Assembly: GCF_014202035.1 (NCBI RefSeq) | Contig: NZ_JACHFR010000001.1 | Span: 124,001 to 188,000 of the forward strand | Length of the DNA stretch: 64,000 nucleotides | Source: Treponema rectale | GTDB lineage: Bacteria > Spirochaetota > Spirochaetia > Treponematales > Treponemataceae | Direction of reading: 5' to 3' | In this document: piece by piece, positions 9,181 to 18,067 of the stretch | Position numbering within the stretch: the first letter of the stretch is position 1 | Layout of the letters: the number at the start of each line of letters is the position of its first letter | Notes under the pieces: generated by a model | Seen by the model: only the letters and a program-made list of their open reading frames with translations | Database searches by the model: none | Told to the model about the DNA's origin: nothing | Made by a program: the position numbers and the translations under genes

Positions 9181-10518
9181 TCAGTTTCCGTTGGAAGAAT
9201 TATCAGAAGTTCCGTCACGGTTCCAGGTTCCTCTGTTTTTATAATATGCGTAAAGACCTGTATCTTCCCAGTTGTCGGATGAACCTGAAATTGAACCGTA
9301 AATAACGGATGCTACATATTCATCATCATCGCCTTCTGCTGCTGAAGGATCGAGGGCAAAAACACTCATTCCGTATTCTGTGATGATTGAATCACCATTG
9401 TTGCTGAAGGATGCGGAAGAAGTATAAGGAATATTATCCAGTGAAGTGGATGAACCTGTGCTTGAAAGTACAACTCTGGAAAGTCCTGAGGTTGTTCCTA
9501 AAAGCAGGTAATTGCTTGTAACTGCAATTGAAATGATTCCGCCTGCATTGCATGAAGTTGAGGATGCTGCTTCTGAATCAAGAAGGAATCCTTCAGCGGA
9601 TGAGCGGGTATAATAGGTTTTGCCGGAGGCCTTTTCTGTATCAGAGGTCAGTACATAGTTGTCATCAGAATCTTTTTCATACCAGCCTGCAGCAGAAGGA
9701 TCTGTTACGCTGGAATCAGAAGCTGATGAATATGTATAGTATGTACCGTAGCCGTTTGCCCTGAAAATTGAAGAACCTGTGGTCATTGCTCCTGAACTGC
9801 TGTATGTGGTTGTGTAGTACATGTATTCATCATTTGCAGTCAGTGAATAGTATTTGCTGAAGTAAGTATTTCCGTCTTTAGGGAAGTAAACTGCCGTTAC
9901 AGTATCGGTACTGAGACCGGTTGATTCATCGGTAAGTTCTTCCGGGGCAGAAGAACCGTTAAGCTTATATATTTTGTAGGTTGAGTTTTCAGAATCATAA
10001 GCCCTCAGGTAGGCAATTCTGTTTGCGGCATCAACGGCATTGTTCATGAAGAGCTTGATTGGAGTGATTGTGTCATCAAGTGTTATTTCCGTCCATTCAA
10101 TTCCATCAGAGAAATCCGTATCTGTTGTAGTGAATATCTGTCTGTTCTTAATGCTGTTGTATCCGGAAGAGTTTTCATACCAGGTGTGCATGGTTATGTA
10201 AAGGTTCGTGCTGTCTGAAACTGCATAATAACACTGTCCTGCTATGTAGTCGACTTTTTCTGTTGCAGGAAGCTGGGCTTTGTTCCATTGTCTGTTGTAA
10301 AGGCCTGTTGTATTTGAAGATTCGTTAGTCTTGTAGTAAAGCTGTCCTGTAGGGAACAGAAGATAATCTGCGTAACGGGAAATTGCTGCGGCTCCGTTGA
10401 TTCCGTTTGACTCAAGTTTTACTTCATTGTTAATTGATTCAAAAAGGTTGTCATGGCATGCAGAAAAAAGAACTGCTGCAGCTGATAATGTCAGTAATGT
10501 TTTTATTCCTTTATACAT
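9181..10518 (-). CDS. Predicted outer-membrane or periplasmic lipoprotein, unknown function
   Basis: 445 residues starting with a lipoprotein signal (MYKGIKTLLTLSAAAVLFSAC), lipobox F-S-A-C and lipidated Cys21. The mature protein is rich in Ser, Thr and Tyr and low in charge, with repeated beta-strand-like segments, suggesting a beta-propeller-like or adhesin-like fold. Around residues 260-310 a segment reads G-T-Y-Y-T-Y-S-S then D-P-S-A-A-G-W-Y-E-K and later G-K-T-Y-Y-T, a short-motif pattern also known from phage tail and surface proteins. AAGGAAG lies before the ATG. It follows the small beta-barrel gene by 16 bp, so the two are probably co-expressed. I do not recognise a named family. Confidence 0.75.
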   Translation of the reverse strand: MYKGIKTLLTLSAAAVLFSACHDNLFESINNEVKLESNGINGAAAISRYADYLLFPTGQLYYKTNESSNTTGLYNRQWNKAQLPATEKVDYIAGQCYYAVSDSTNLYITMHTWYENSSGYNSIKNRQIFTTTDTDFSDGIEWTEITLDDTITPIKLFMNNAVDAANRIAYLRAYDSENSTYKIYKLNGSSAPEELTDESTGLSTDTVTAVYFPKDGNTYFSKYYSLTANDEYMYYTTTYSSSGAMTTGSSIFRANGYGTYYTYSSASDSSVTDPSAAGWYEKDSDDNYVLTSDTEKASGKTYYTRSSAEGFLLDSEAASSTSCNAGGIISIAVTSNYLLLGTTSGLSRVVLSSTGSSTSLDNIPYTSSASFSNNGDSIITEYGMSVFALDPSAAEGDDDEYVASVIYGSISGSSDNWEDTGLYAYYKNRGTWNRDGTSDNSSNGN

Positions 10519-10534
10519 TCTTTCTTCCTTATTA

Positions 10535-11149
10535 TTAGAAATAGTAGCGGGCTACGGCTGAGATTGTTGCAAACTGTCCGAAATAATTTTCTCCTGTTCC
10601 GTACAGTTCACAGAACTGAGGCATAAAAATATAGGATGCTTCTAAACCGGCAGACCAGTCCTGGTTAAAGCGGTAGTGTACTCCGATTTCAGGTTTGATT
10701 ATGAGTCCCGGAAAGTAGTTGTCGTTATTGTAAGATTCCCATGCAAAACCGATGTTGAGGGTGAGCGGGAATTCAAGTTTGTTCCATGTTGGCTGGTACA
10801 TTGCAGAAAAAAGAATTGGTACATAATTGAATATGTGGCTTCCGATTGTAGGATTAAATCCAAAGGAAACGTCAAAACCAAGGGCAAAGTCCTTTGCAAT
10901 GAAACGGTGGTACCCGAGACTTCCCATTCCTCCAAGGCTCAGCTGAGTTCCGTCCGTTTCAAACAGGGAAGGTATGTCAGGAAAATTGAGGGGAAATACA
11001 AGTCCCAGAGCAAGCCTGATGTTCTGGTCACCGGCTTTGTTTTCAATATGCTGCGGTTCAAAATAGATGGTGTCATCTTCGGTTGTCTGTGCTGCAGCAG
11101 AAAAGGTCAGGGCAAGCAAAAGGCATGCTGTCGTGAATAAACGTTTCAT
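10535..11149 (-). CDS. Small outer-membrane beta-barrel protein
   Basis: 204 residues from the ATG at 11149, which is preceded by AGAGAGGAATT; the longer frame to 11176 puts extra residues before the signal peptide. The signal peptide MKRLFTTACLLLALTFSAAA is followed by Q-T-T. The mature part alternates short amphipathic strands rich in Gly, Tyr, Phe and Asn and ends in a terminal aromatic (A-R-Y-Y-F), the usual C-terminal strand signature for BAM-dependent insertion. The size would suit an 8- to 10-strand barrel. It is the first gene of a likely operon with the lipoprotein downstream. Its function beyond being a surface protein is not visible. Confidence 0.75.
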   Translation of the reverse strand: MKRLFTTACLLLALTFSAAAQTTEDDTIYFEPQHIENKAGDQNIRLALGLVFPLNFPDIPSLFETDGTQLSLGGMGSLGYHRFIAKDFALGFDVSFGFNPTIGSHIFNYVPILFSAMYQPTWNKLEFPLTLNIGFAWESYNNDNYFPGLIIKPEIGVHYRFNQDWSAGLEASYIFMPQFCELYGTGENYFGQFATISAVARYYF

Positions 11150-11311
11150 AATTCCTCTCTTGAATGTATGAGCCAAAATACTTTATATGGCAATTTATGT
11201 TGTTTTTCTATAATATATCAACTGTAATTTCTATAGAAACGGCATAATCATACATTTTATTGTTTTCAGTTTCAATATTATAGAAAATTTAACACAGGGG
11301 AAGGTTACATT

Positions 11312-12187
11312 ATGAGCGCTGTTATTATTGACGGAAAGGCTGTTGCCGCAAAAGTAAAGAGTGATGTTGCTGCTAAAGTTGCATCGCTGAATGAAAAAGG
11401 AATCCGTCCGTGTCTTGCCGTAGTTCTTGTGGGAGATAATCCTGCAAGTGTAAGTTATGTTACCGGTAAGCGGAAAGCTCTTGCAGAAGCCGGCATGGTT
11501 GACCGCAGCGTAATTCTTCCGGCAGAAACTTCAGAGGAAGAGGTGCTCAGGCTTATAGATGAACTTAATAAAGATCCTGAAGTTCACGGAATTCTTGTTC
11601 AGCTTCCACTTCCGAAGCATATTGATGAAAAGAAAGTTACAAATGCAATACTTCCTGAAAAAGATGTAGACGGTTTTCATCCGGTTAATGTGGGAAAACT
11701 TGTTACCGGAGAAGACGGTTTTCTGCCGTGTACTCCAAACGGAATAACTGTTCTTTTAAAGGAAGCAGGAATTGAAACTTCAGGAAAAAAATGCGTCGTA
11801 ATCGGAAGAAGCAATATAGTCGGCAAGCCTATGGCACTTTTAATGCTTCGTAAAGAATTTAATGCAACGGTAACTGTATGTCATACCGGAACAAAAAATA
11901 TCGCGGAATTTACAAAAGATGCAGACATTGTCATTGCAGCAAGCGGTCATCCTTCTACTTTAACTGCAGACATGATAAAAGATGGAGCTGTTGTAATTGA
12001 TGTAGGCGTAAACAGAATTCCTGACAGTTCTAAAAAAAGCGGTTTCCGTCTTGTAGGAGATGTAGATTTTGAAGGAATAAAAGAAAAAGCTTCCTTTATC
12101 ACGCCGGTTCCAGGTGGAGTTGGTCCTATGACCATTGCAATGCTTATTTACAATACACTCCAGGCTGCGGAGAATACTTTAAAATGA
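11312..12187 (+). CDS. folD: Bifunctional methylenetetrahydrofolate dehydrogenase/cyclohydrolase
   Basis: 291 residues, normal for FolD. Recognisable blocks are the catalytic Y-V-x3-K (S-Y-V-T-G-K-R-K near residue 50), V-Q-L-P-L-P-K-H-I, the D-V-D-G-F-H-P signature near residue 120, the P-C-T-P-N-G motif, and the NADP-binding [11 protein letters not shown]. It interconverts methylene- and formyl-tetrahydrofolate in the cytoplasm. GGGGAAGG provides a strong ribosome binding site. The stop overlaps the start of the next gene by four bases (ATGA), so folD and folE2 are translationally coupled, pairing folate synthesis with folate use. Confidence 0.95.
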   Translation: MSAVIIDGKAVAAKVKSDVAAKVASLNEKGIRPCLAVVLVGDNPASVSYVTGKRKALAEAGMVDRSVILPAETSEEEVLRLIDELNKDPEVHGILVQLPLPKHIDEKKVTNAILPEKDVDGFHPVNVGKLVTGEDGFLPCTPNGITVLLKEAGIETSGKKCVVIGRSNIVGKPMALLMLRKEFNATVTVCHTGTKNIAEFTKDADIVIAASGHPSTLTADMIKDGAVVIDVGVNRIPDSSKKSGFRLVGDVDFEGIKEKASFITPVPGGVGPMTIAMLIYNTLQAAENTLK

Positions 12188-12969
12188 TAGACATTCAGAA
12201 TACGCCTGATAACAGGGAAGTTCCTCTTGAAAAAGTTGGAGTTAAGAACTTAAAGTACCCGGTTAAAGTTCTGGATAAAGTAAACCGGACTCAGGCCACT
12301 ACTGCAGAAGTAAATCTTTTTGTAAATCTTCCTCATGATTATAAGGGAACTCACATGAGCCGCTTTGTGGATATTTTTCACAAACATCATCAGGATCTCG
12401 GCATGAAGCAGTTTCTTGTGATGCTTGAGGAAATCAGGGCGTCTTTAGAAGCACAGCAGGCTTTTGGCAGCATGAAGTTTCCTTTTTTTATGGAAAAGAC
12501 TGCACCTGTAAGCAGGGAAAAAAGTATCATGAGTTATACCTGTACTTATGAAGGGGAAGTAAGAAGTGACGGCAGCCATGATTTCTTTGTAAAGATTGAA
12601 GTTCCGGTTACGACGGTATGTCCCTGCTCAAAAGCAATAAGTGCGTACGGGGCACACAATCAGAGGGGTACTGTTACAGTACGTCTTGAAAACTCAAGTC
12701 TTTTCTGGATTGAAGACGTCATTGAACTTGTAGAGAACTGTGCTTCTTCAGGTTTGTACAGTCTGTTAAAACGGCCGGACGAAAAATACGTTACCGAGCA
12801 TGCTTATGACAATCCTCGTTTTGTGGAAGACGTGGTCAGGGAAGTTTATGTTGCATTGAAGAAATTTGATAAAAGTGAAAAACCTTTTTCTTATTTCAGC
12901 ATTGAATGTGAAAACTATGAAAGCATTCACAATCACAATGCTTATGCAACTGCTACTTACAAAGCTTAG
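12184..12969 (+). CDS. folE2: GTP cyclohydrolase I, type IB (FolE2)
   Basis: 261 residues. The family hallmark V-C-P-C-S-K-A-I-S, carrying the metal and active-site cysteine, is near residue 150 and is followed by G-A-H-N-Q-R-G. The N-terminal [10 protein letters not shown] block is also typical of PF02649. It converts GTP to dihydroneopterin triphosphate, the first step of folate synthesis, with relaxed metal dependence compared with FolE. It overlaps folD by four bases. Its last 17 bases overlap the end of the convergent FAD-dependent enzyme gene on the other strand. Confidence 0.93.
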   Translation: MIDIQNTPDNREVPLEKVGVKNLKYPVKVLDKVNRTQATTAEVNLFVNLPHDYKGTHMSRFVDIFHKHHQDLGMKQFLVMLEEIRASLEAQQAFGSMKFPFFMEKTAPVSREKSIMSYTCTYEGEVRSDGSHDFFVKIEVPVTTVCPCSKAISAYGAHNQRGTVTVRLENSSLFWIEDVIELVENCASSGLYSLLKRPDEKYVTEHAYDNPRFVEDVVREVYVALKKFDKSEKPFSYFSIECENYESIHNHNAYATATYKA

Positions 12970-14563
12970 CTGCCAGTGCATTACAGCATTTGACGCCATC
13001 CATTGCAGAACTGACGATTCCGCCTGCGTAGCCTGAGCCTTCTCCTGCAGGATAAAGGCTTTCTATGCAGACAGATTCGCAGGTTTCTTTATCACGAAGA
13101 ATTCTTACAGGGGTACTTGTACGGGTTTCAGAAGCAATGAGCAGCGCACAGTCACACAGGTAGCCCTTCATTTTTTTATTGAATACCGGAAATGCTTCCT
13201 TAAGTCTTTTAGAAATATGAGCAGGAAGCCACTGATCCAGCCTGCTTGAAATTACTCCCGGTGCATAGCTTGATGCTGGAAGTTTTTCAGAAAGTTTTCC
13301 TTCCATAAAGTCTGTCATTATTTGTGCAGGGGCTTTCTGACCCTGTGCATTTTTGAATGTAAGTTCTTCAAGCCAGGTACGCCATAAAAGTCCTGCAAGA
13401 GCCGGGCATCCTTTTTCTTCTGCCTGTTTCTTAAATTCTGCAGGAATGTCTTCAGGTCTGATTTCTACAACAATGGCTGCATTGCTCCATTTACTGTTTC
13501 GTTTTGCAGCACTCATTCCGTTTACGACAATCTGATTCTGTCCGCTGGCGCTTGGTACGACAAATCCGCCTGGACACATGCAGAAACTGTATACGCCTCT
13601 GTCTTCTGCCTGTGTTACAAGGGAATATTCTGCTGCTCCGAAATTTTCAGGCTTAGTTCCGTGAAACTGAATTGCATCTATAAGTTCTCTCGGATGTTCA
13701 ACCCTGACTCCGGCTGCAAATGTTTTTGCTTCAAGTGATTCCGGAGCTGCTTCTGCCATCATCTGGTAAATATCTGATGCAGAGTGTCCTGTTGCCAGAA
13801 GGCAGGCATCTGCCCTGAATATTTTTTCTTCTCCTGTTTTTACGTTTACGGTTTTTACAGCTGAAAACTTTTTAGAAGAACTTTCTGTCATTATGGCAAC
13901 GGCTTTTGTATCAAAATGAAATTCTCCTCCGCATTCAATTATGAAGTTTCTCATGTTGTTGATAATTGCAGGGAGTCTGTCCGTTCCTATGTGAGGATGT
14001 GCATCGGTGATAATTTTTTTATCTGCACCGAAATGAGCGAATATTTTTAATATAAGAGGAATGTTACCGCGCTTGTTGCTTCTGGTGTATAATTTTCCAT
14101 CTGAAAATGTACCGGCACCGCCTTCTCCGAAACAATAGTTTGAGTTGTCGTCAACAATATTTTTCGTACTTATGGCAGCAATGTCCCTTTTACGTTCTGA
14201 AGTTGAGCTTCCGCGTTCAAGAATCACAGGTTTTATTCCATGCTCAAGAAGAGTGAGGGCACCGAAAAGTCCTGCAGGTCCTGAACCGATAATTACCACT
14301 GAGGTTTTTCCGTCAGTCTTTTTCCAGTCAGGAAGTGAATTAAGTTCATCTTCCGGTTTTTCTCCGATGTATACTTTATAGCGCAGGTAGAGTTTTATTT
14401 TTGAGTGGCGGGCATCGATTGATTTCTTAATGAATACACTGGTTATATCATTTTTTTGTGCATTGATGCCGGCTTTTTTTAATTCTTTTTGAATTGCTGA
14501 ATTAATTATGCTCTGATTTGTTTCCTGCTCAGGAAGCAGACATATTGAAATTTCTTTAACCAT
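12953..14563 (-). CDS. FAD-dependent dehydrogenase, COG2509 type
   Basis: 536 residues. An N-terminal 90-residue region typical of this family precedes the dinucleotide-binding loop V-I-I-G-S-G-P-A-G-L-F-G-A (around residue 91). Downstream come G-E-G-G-A-G-T-F-S-D-G-K-L-Y-T-R near 152 and a second nucleotide-binding block, L-L-A-T-G-H-S-A. The C-terminus has the conserved P-A-G-E-G-S-G-Y-A-G-G-I. Family members are uncharacterised flavoproteins. Here it shares one base with the upstream esterase gene and is the last gene of the minus-strand operon that starts with the aryl-polyene methyltransferase. It could therefore act on the product, or simply be a passenger. Confidence 0.85.
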   Translation of the reverse strand: MVKEISICLLPEQETNQSIINSAIQKELKKAGINAQKNDITSVFIKKSIDARHSKIKLYLRYKVYIGEKPEDELNSLPDWKKTDGKTSVVIIGSGPAGLFGALTLLEHGIKPVILERGSSTSERKRDIAAISTKNIVDDNSNYCFGEGGAGTFSDGKLYTRSNKRGNIPLILKIFAHFGADKKIITDAHPHIGTDRLPAIINNMRNFIIECGGEFHFDTKAVAIMTESSSKKFSAVKTVNVKTGEEKIFRADACLLATGHSASDIYQMMAEAAPESLEAKTFAAGVRVEHPRELIDAIQFHGTKPENFGAAEYSLVTQAEDRGVYSFCMCPGGFVVPSASGQNQIVVNGMSAAKRNSKWSNAAIVVEIRPEDIPAEFKKQAEEKGCPALAGLLWRTWLEELTFKNAQGQKAPAQIMTDFMEGKLSEKLPASSYAPGVISSRLDQWLPAHISKRLKEAFPVFNKKMKGYLCDCALLIASETRTSTPVRILRDKETCESVCIESLYPAGEGSGYAGGIVSSAMDGVKCCNALAAKLCK

Positions 14564-15444
14564 TAGAAAAATCCTCTTTCTGTAAGCCAGGTTTTAAGGT
14601 CTTCATTCCATCTGAATGTTTTCATGAATTTGTTGTTCAGCATGCCGAAGCCGTGTCCGCCCCAGGGATAGGTTTTAAAAAAATAATCTGTATTTTTTTC
14701 TTCAAGGGCTTTTGCAAGACGGACTGAGTTTTCGTAAATGACAACAGGATCATCTTCGCAGGCTACAAGGTATGTCGGAATCATGTCGTCAGGAACATTT
14801 TTTTCAAGAGAAAGAGAGTCCATTTCTTCCTGAGAAGGATTTTTTCCGAGAAGACTTTTTCTTGACCAGGCATGTCCTATGTCTTTATCCATTGTAACTA
14901 CCGGGTATACTGGAATGGTTATATCCGGTCTGAGGCTTACGTTAGTTTTTATTCCAAGTTTTGCAAGATGGTTTATTCTGCTGCCGAATTCTCCTGCCCA
15001 GCATACGAGATGTCCTCCTGCAGAAAATCCGATGGCCGCAACTTTATCCGGACTGATTTTAAACTTTTCTGATGATTCCCTGATAATCTGAACGGCTCTC
15101 TGAAAGTCTTCCATCATGGCAGGATAGTGCCAGTTGTTTTTTGCGACACGGTACCACAGTACAAATGCGGCGGTTTTATTTGAGTTGAACCATTTTGCCG
15201 TGGAGTAGCTTTCTGTAATGATTCCAAGATGATCGTAACTTCCTCCCGCACAGATGATGGCAGCGCTTCCGTTACAGTCTTCAGGAATCCATGCTTCCAT
15301 TATTACGCGGCAGTGCTTCATGGAAGGAACATCCTGCCAGATATTGATTACTTCTTTTTTTACTTTTTCTGTGTGGGCAGAAAAAAGAAATACTGAAAAA
15401 AACAGTGAAAGAAGAATTTTAGTTCTGTTTGTTTTTATCTGCAT
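14563..15444 (-). CDS. Exported alpha/beta hydrolase (esterase-like)
   Basis: 293 residues with an N-terminal signal (hydrophobic L-L-S-L-F-F-S-V-F-L-F-S-A). The nucleophile elbow is G-F-S-A-G-G-H near residue 140, the acid is probably in C-E-D-D-P near 235, and the histidine is in W-G-G-H-G-F near 267. The W-Y-R-V-A and oxyanion-side I-C-A-G-G-S-Y segments match the BD-FAE/acetyl-esterase group. Its start lies inside the end of the preceding acyltransferase gene (26-bp overlap), with GAGGAAG upstream. It should act in the periplasm or at the envelope on an ester, possibly an acyl or sugar ester of the cluster product. Confidence 0.82.
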   Translation of the reverse strand: MQIKTNRTKILLSLFFSVFLFSAHTEKVKKEVINIWQDVPSMKHCRVIMEAWIPEDCNGSAAIICAGGSYDHLGIITESYSTAKWFNSNKTAAFVLWYRVAKNNWHYPAMMEDFQRAVQIIRESSEKFKISPDKVAAIGFSAGGHLVCWAGEFGSRINHLAKLGIKTNVSLRPDITIPVYPVVTMDKDIGHAWSRKSLLGKNPSQEEMDSLSLEKNVPDDMIPTYLVACEDDPVVIYENSVRLAKALEEKNTDYFFKTYPWGGHGFGMLNNKFMKTFRWNEDLKTWLTERGFF

Positions 15445-16261
15445 AAGGATCTTCCTCTTTTGCTTTATCCAGTATTTGTTTTATGTCTTCTGTTATGCGT
15501 CTGGCGGCAATCTGCTCTTCAAGTCCGCTGTATTTGTCTATGCTGACTGTTTCCAGAACTTTTATTGTATAAACCAGCTTGCTGTCCGGCAGAAAACTGA
15601 AGTACGGGTCATGTTTTCCAAGGCCGTATTTATCAGTTCCCCCGATATAAACCGGAAGAATGTTTTTTTTGCTTTTGTATGCAATGTGCCCGGCTCCGCG
15701 TTTATAGGAATTTGTACCGTGGCGGGGAGTTCTTGTTCCTTCAGGGAATATGATCAGGTTTGTTCCGTCTGAAAGTGATTTGTCTGCAAGAGAAAACATT
15801 TCTTCAGAACCGAGTGTGTTAACCAGATACAGATATTTGATTACAAATACAAAGGGCGTGTGTACGAGACTTCCCCGGACTATGCAGTCTGCGTTACGTA
15901 TCAAAGAAATAAGGATTACTACATCCAGAAGGGAAGGGTGGTTTGCAACAACTATTGTAGATTTTAAATTCTTCAGAGTGTCTTTTCCTTCTACATGAAG
16001 TTCCATCAGCTGAAGGAGACGGAGCATGAAAGTAAAGTGCCGGAATGTCATGCTTATAAAACTTTGTGCCCGTCTTTTAAATATTTTTTTGTTCCAGGAG
16101 ATAAGAAAAATCAGGGGAAAAACTATAGAGCCAAGAATCATTCCGCCTATTGTAAAATAAATAATGGCAGTACATTTTCCTAAACACCTGTAAAAGTGCA
16201 GGAGTAAGTTCTTAGGCTTTGGAAGTTCACTGTGGTCATATTTAGGATCAATGGTTTTCAT
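15419..16261 (-). CDS. Lysophospholipid acyltransferase of the aryl-polyene locus (ApeD-like)
   Basis: 280 residues. The H-x4-D motif is in V-V-A-N-H-P-S-L-L-D-V-V near residue 107, and block III is F-P-E-G-T-R-T-P-R near 175. The N-terminus has a hydrophobic segment (about 30-52) anchoring it to the inner membrane. The gene starts four bases before the end of the truncated ketosynthase gene and runs into the esterase gene, so it is in the middle of a tightly packed operon. In described APE clusters a PlsC-type acyltransferase is in the same place and is thought to build the lipid anchor of the polyene. Confidence 0.85.
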   Translation of the reverse strand: MKTIDPKYDHSELPKPKNLLLHFYRCLGKCTAIIYFTIGGMILGSIVFPLIFLISWNKKIFKRRAQSFISMTFRHFTFMLRLLQLMELHVEGKDTLKNLKSTIVVANHPSLLDVVILISLIRNADCIVRGSLVHTPFVFVIKYLYLVNTLGSEEMFSLADKSLSDGTNLIIFPEGTRTPRHGTNSYKRGAGHIAYKSKKNILPVYIGGTDKYGLGKHDPYFSFLPDSKLVYTIKVLETVSIDKYSGLEEQIAARRITEDIKQILDKAKEEDPYADKNKQN

Positions 16262-16860
16262 TTTAATTTTTCCAGAATTTCCTCAGGAGAGAGAGCCTTT
16301 AATTCCTTGAGTTCGAGAGGCTTCCATCCTTCTTTTTTTTCTGAAGAAGCAATTACTGCAAAAGCCATTGCCCTGTTGTCTTCAGGTCTGAGGGAACCGT
16401 ATTCTTCCTGAATGTATTCATCTCCGTAAGCAATGAGCATTTCTTTTTCGTCTTTACAGATAACCGGTGCAAGTGCTGCCTGGAGTGCCTGATAAAGGTT
16501 TCCTTTTGAAGGAAATATTACTGAGTATCCGCTTTTTAAGGAGCAGGCCAGGGTTGCCTGTGCAATCGGGGTATTGAACACTGACAGGGAAAAGCCTGCC
16601 GGAAGAATTTCTTCATCGTTGATGAGCTGCTCGTTTATGGAGAATTCCCGTCCGATGTCTCCCCGCTTTGAGATAAAGACCTGCTTTGCGTTTTTTATTC
16701 CTGTAGTTTCTGTTACGTCATGAACAACCTGAACTATCATTTTTGTAAGCTGACTGAGCCTTCTTCTGAACAGCGGCGTCGTAAATTCAAGTTTAGGAGA
16801 AGACTCTGGCTGTGACGGATCCGGAATATAAAATTCAGGCTTAGAAAAATAGAGAATCAT
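16258..16860 (-). CDS. Truncated beta-ketoacyl-synthase-like partner (ApeC-like chain-length factor)
   Basis: 200 residues, matching the short ketosynthase N-domain family (PF13723 type) and not a full 410-residue synthase. Diagnostic blocks are F-R-R-R-L-S-Q-L-T-K near residue 30, S-K-R-G-D-I near 64, and P-A-G-F-S-L-S-V-F-N-T-P-I near 87. No catalytic cysteine is present in the expected place. In aryl polyene synthesis such a protein is the chain-length-factor-like half of a heterodimer with a full ketosynthase, probably the one at 23.8 kb. Overlaps of four bases on both sides show strict translational coupling with the methyltransferase and acyltransferase. Confidence 0.8.
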   Translation of the reverse strand: MILYFSKPEFYIPDPSQPESSPKLEFTTPLFRRRLSQLTKMIVQVVHDVTETTGIKNAKQVFISKRGDIGREFSINEQLINDEEILPAGFSLSVFNTPIAQATLACSLKSGYSVIFPSKGNLYQALQAALAPVICKDEKEMLIAYGDEYIQEEYGSLRPEDNRAMAFAVIASSEKKEGWKPLELKELKALSPEEILEKLK

Positions 16861-17975
16861 TTTTTCTTGTTGAATACCAGCAGTGAATAGCAGTTTGATC
16901 CGAGATTGTGGTGTGCGGTCTTCAATTCAAGTCCGGATTCTTCAATTGCGTCTACCAGTTCCTGGAAACGGTACATTTTTGAGTTTCCGTTTGCCATGCA
17001 GGTAAAATAGAGGGAAGTTGCCTGAAGGGAATATGAGCTTGCCGTAAAGTGCTGTTTGTCCCATAAAGGTTCAAGTACGTAAACGTTTGTATTCTCGTCA
17101 GCTGCTTCATATACTTTTTTTGCAATTTTAGAAATCTGGTGAAGGGAGAAGCAGTCAAGAAACTGACTCATCCATACGGCATCAGGTTTTGAAGGAAGCT
17201 TTGTTTCTTCCCTGAGAATGTTTCCTGCGCAGGTAGAGATTCTGTCTGCAAAACCGGCTGCGGCTGCATTTTTTTCTGCAACTGCGGTCTGTCCCGGAAG
17301 ATCAACGATTGTTACGTGAACATCGCTGTCGAATTTGCAGGAAGCTATTGCCCACTTTGCAGTGTTGCCTCCGATATCAATGAGGTGCTTCGGTTTTTTT
17401 GCATATACGATAGGAAGTGCTTCCGGAAATGCTATGTCTGAATAAAAATGATCAAAATCAAACCAGGATTTTTTTGCACGTTCCGGCAGTGTCGATAAAG
17501 CTTCATAAATAGTTGTCCACTGAGTTCCGAAAACTTTGAGACCTTCAGGCTTTGAATTCTTTATTGAATCAAGAAGGTCCCAGGCTCCCTGATAGCAGAT
17601 GTCATTTGTAAAATTAAAGTTTGCTTTTGTAAGATCGTCTTCAAGAAGCATCCATCCTGTCTTTCCGAGAACGAATTTTTCATTATGGAAATCAGTTGTA
17701 TCTTTACTGAATTTAAGTACGTCCATTCCCAGTGCCATTTCGCAGAGAACGCCTACGCCGTATTCACTGATTTTTGATTTTTCTGCAAGCTGTGTGCGGG
17801 AAATTCCTTCATCTCCTGCGTCTTCAATCATCTGAAGAAGTCCTGTTTCGATAAGTGCACGTACAGCCTGAAAAGTAAGGGGGCTGAATGCGATTTTCTG
17901 TGCTTCGAATTTTGCATCTACAGCGCGAATCTTGTCATTTTTAAAAGTGTCATCGTTATATAAAGCTTTATCCAT
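16857..17975 (-). CDS. SAM-dependent O-methyltransferase-like enzyme (ApeB-like)
   Basis: 372 residues. The N-terminal 100 residues form a winged-helix/dimerisation domain (L-A-E-K-S-K-I-S-E-Y region). It is followed by a Rossmann SAM domain with motif I H-L-I-D-I-G-G-N-T-A-K-W near residue 195, an acidic V-T-I-V-D-L-P motif II and an M-S-Q-F-L-D-C-F motif IV, as in plant-type caffeate/hydroxyindole O-methyltransferases. In APE biosynthesis a methyltransferase modifies the aryl head. This gene heads the minus-strand operon. A promoter-like pair (TTGAAA/TAGAAT) ends nine bases before the ATG, and no Shine-Dalgarno is seen. Confidence 0.83.
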   Translation of the reverse strand: MDKALYNDDTFKNDKIRAVDAKFEAQKIAFSPLTFQAVRALIETGLLQMIEDAGDEGISRTQLAEKSKISEYGVGVLCEMALGMDVLKFSKDTTDFHNEKFVLGKTGWMLLEDDLTKANFNFTNDICYQGAWDLLDSIKNSKPEGLKVFGTQWTTIYEALSTLPERAKKSWFDFDHFYSDIAFPEALPIVYAKKPKHLIDIGGNTAKWAIASCKFDSDVHVTIVDLPGQTAVAEKNAAAAGFADRISTCAGNILREETKLPSKPDAVWMSQFLDCFSLHQISKIAKKVYEAADENTNVYVLEPLWDKQHFTASSYSLQATSLYFTCMANGNSKMYRFQELVDAIEESGLELKTAHHNLGSNCYSLLVFNKKK

Positions 17976-17984
17976 AGTTCTATG

Positions 17985-18013
17985 ATTCTATCGGATGATT
18001 GATTTACTTTCAA
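17985..18013 (-). promoter_or_regulatory. Candidate promoter of the minus-strand aryl-polyene operon
   Basis: Read on the minus strand, TTGAAA (18013-18008), an exact 17-bp spacer and TAGAAT (17990-17985). The -10 box ends nine bases before the methyltransferase ATG and there is no ribosome binding site, so the mRNA should be leaderless or nearly so. Confidence 0.5.
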
Positions 18014-18029
18014 TAATAAGGGCGTTATA

Positions 18030-18058
18030 TTGCATTAAACCGTCTGTTTAGTTATACT
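18030..18058 (+). promoter_or_regulatory. Candidate promoter of the plus-strand aryl-polyene operon
   Basis: TTGCAT at 18030-18035, a 17-bp spacer and TATACT at 18053-18058. The -10 box again ends nine bases before the ATG (18068), with no Shine-Dalgarno. The two divergent promoters lie back to back within 92 bp and could be co-regulated. Confidence 0.5.
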
Positions 18059-18067
18059 CAAAACATT

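Noticed and set aside
9181-10518. Prophage remnant
   Set aside because: Only the short Tyr motifs recall tail proteins; the gene has a lipoprotein signal and no phage genes are near.
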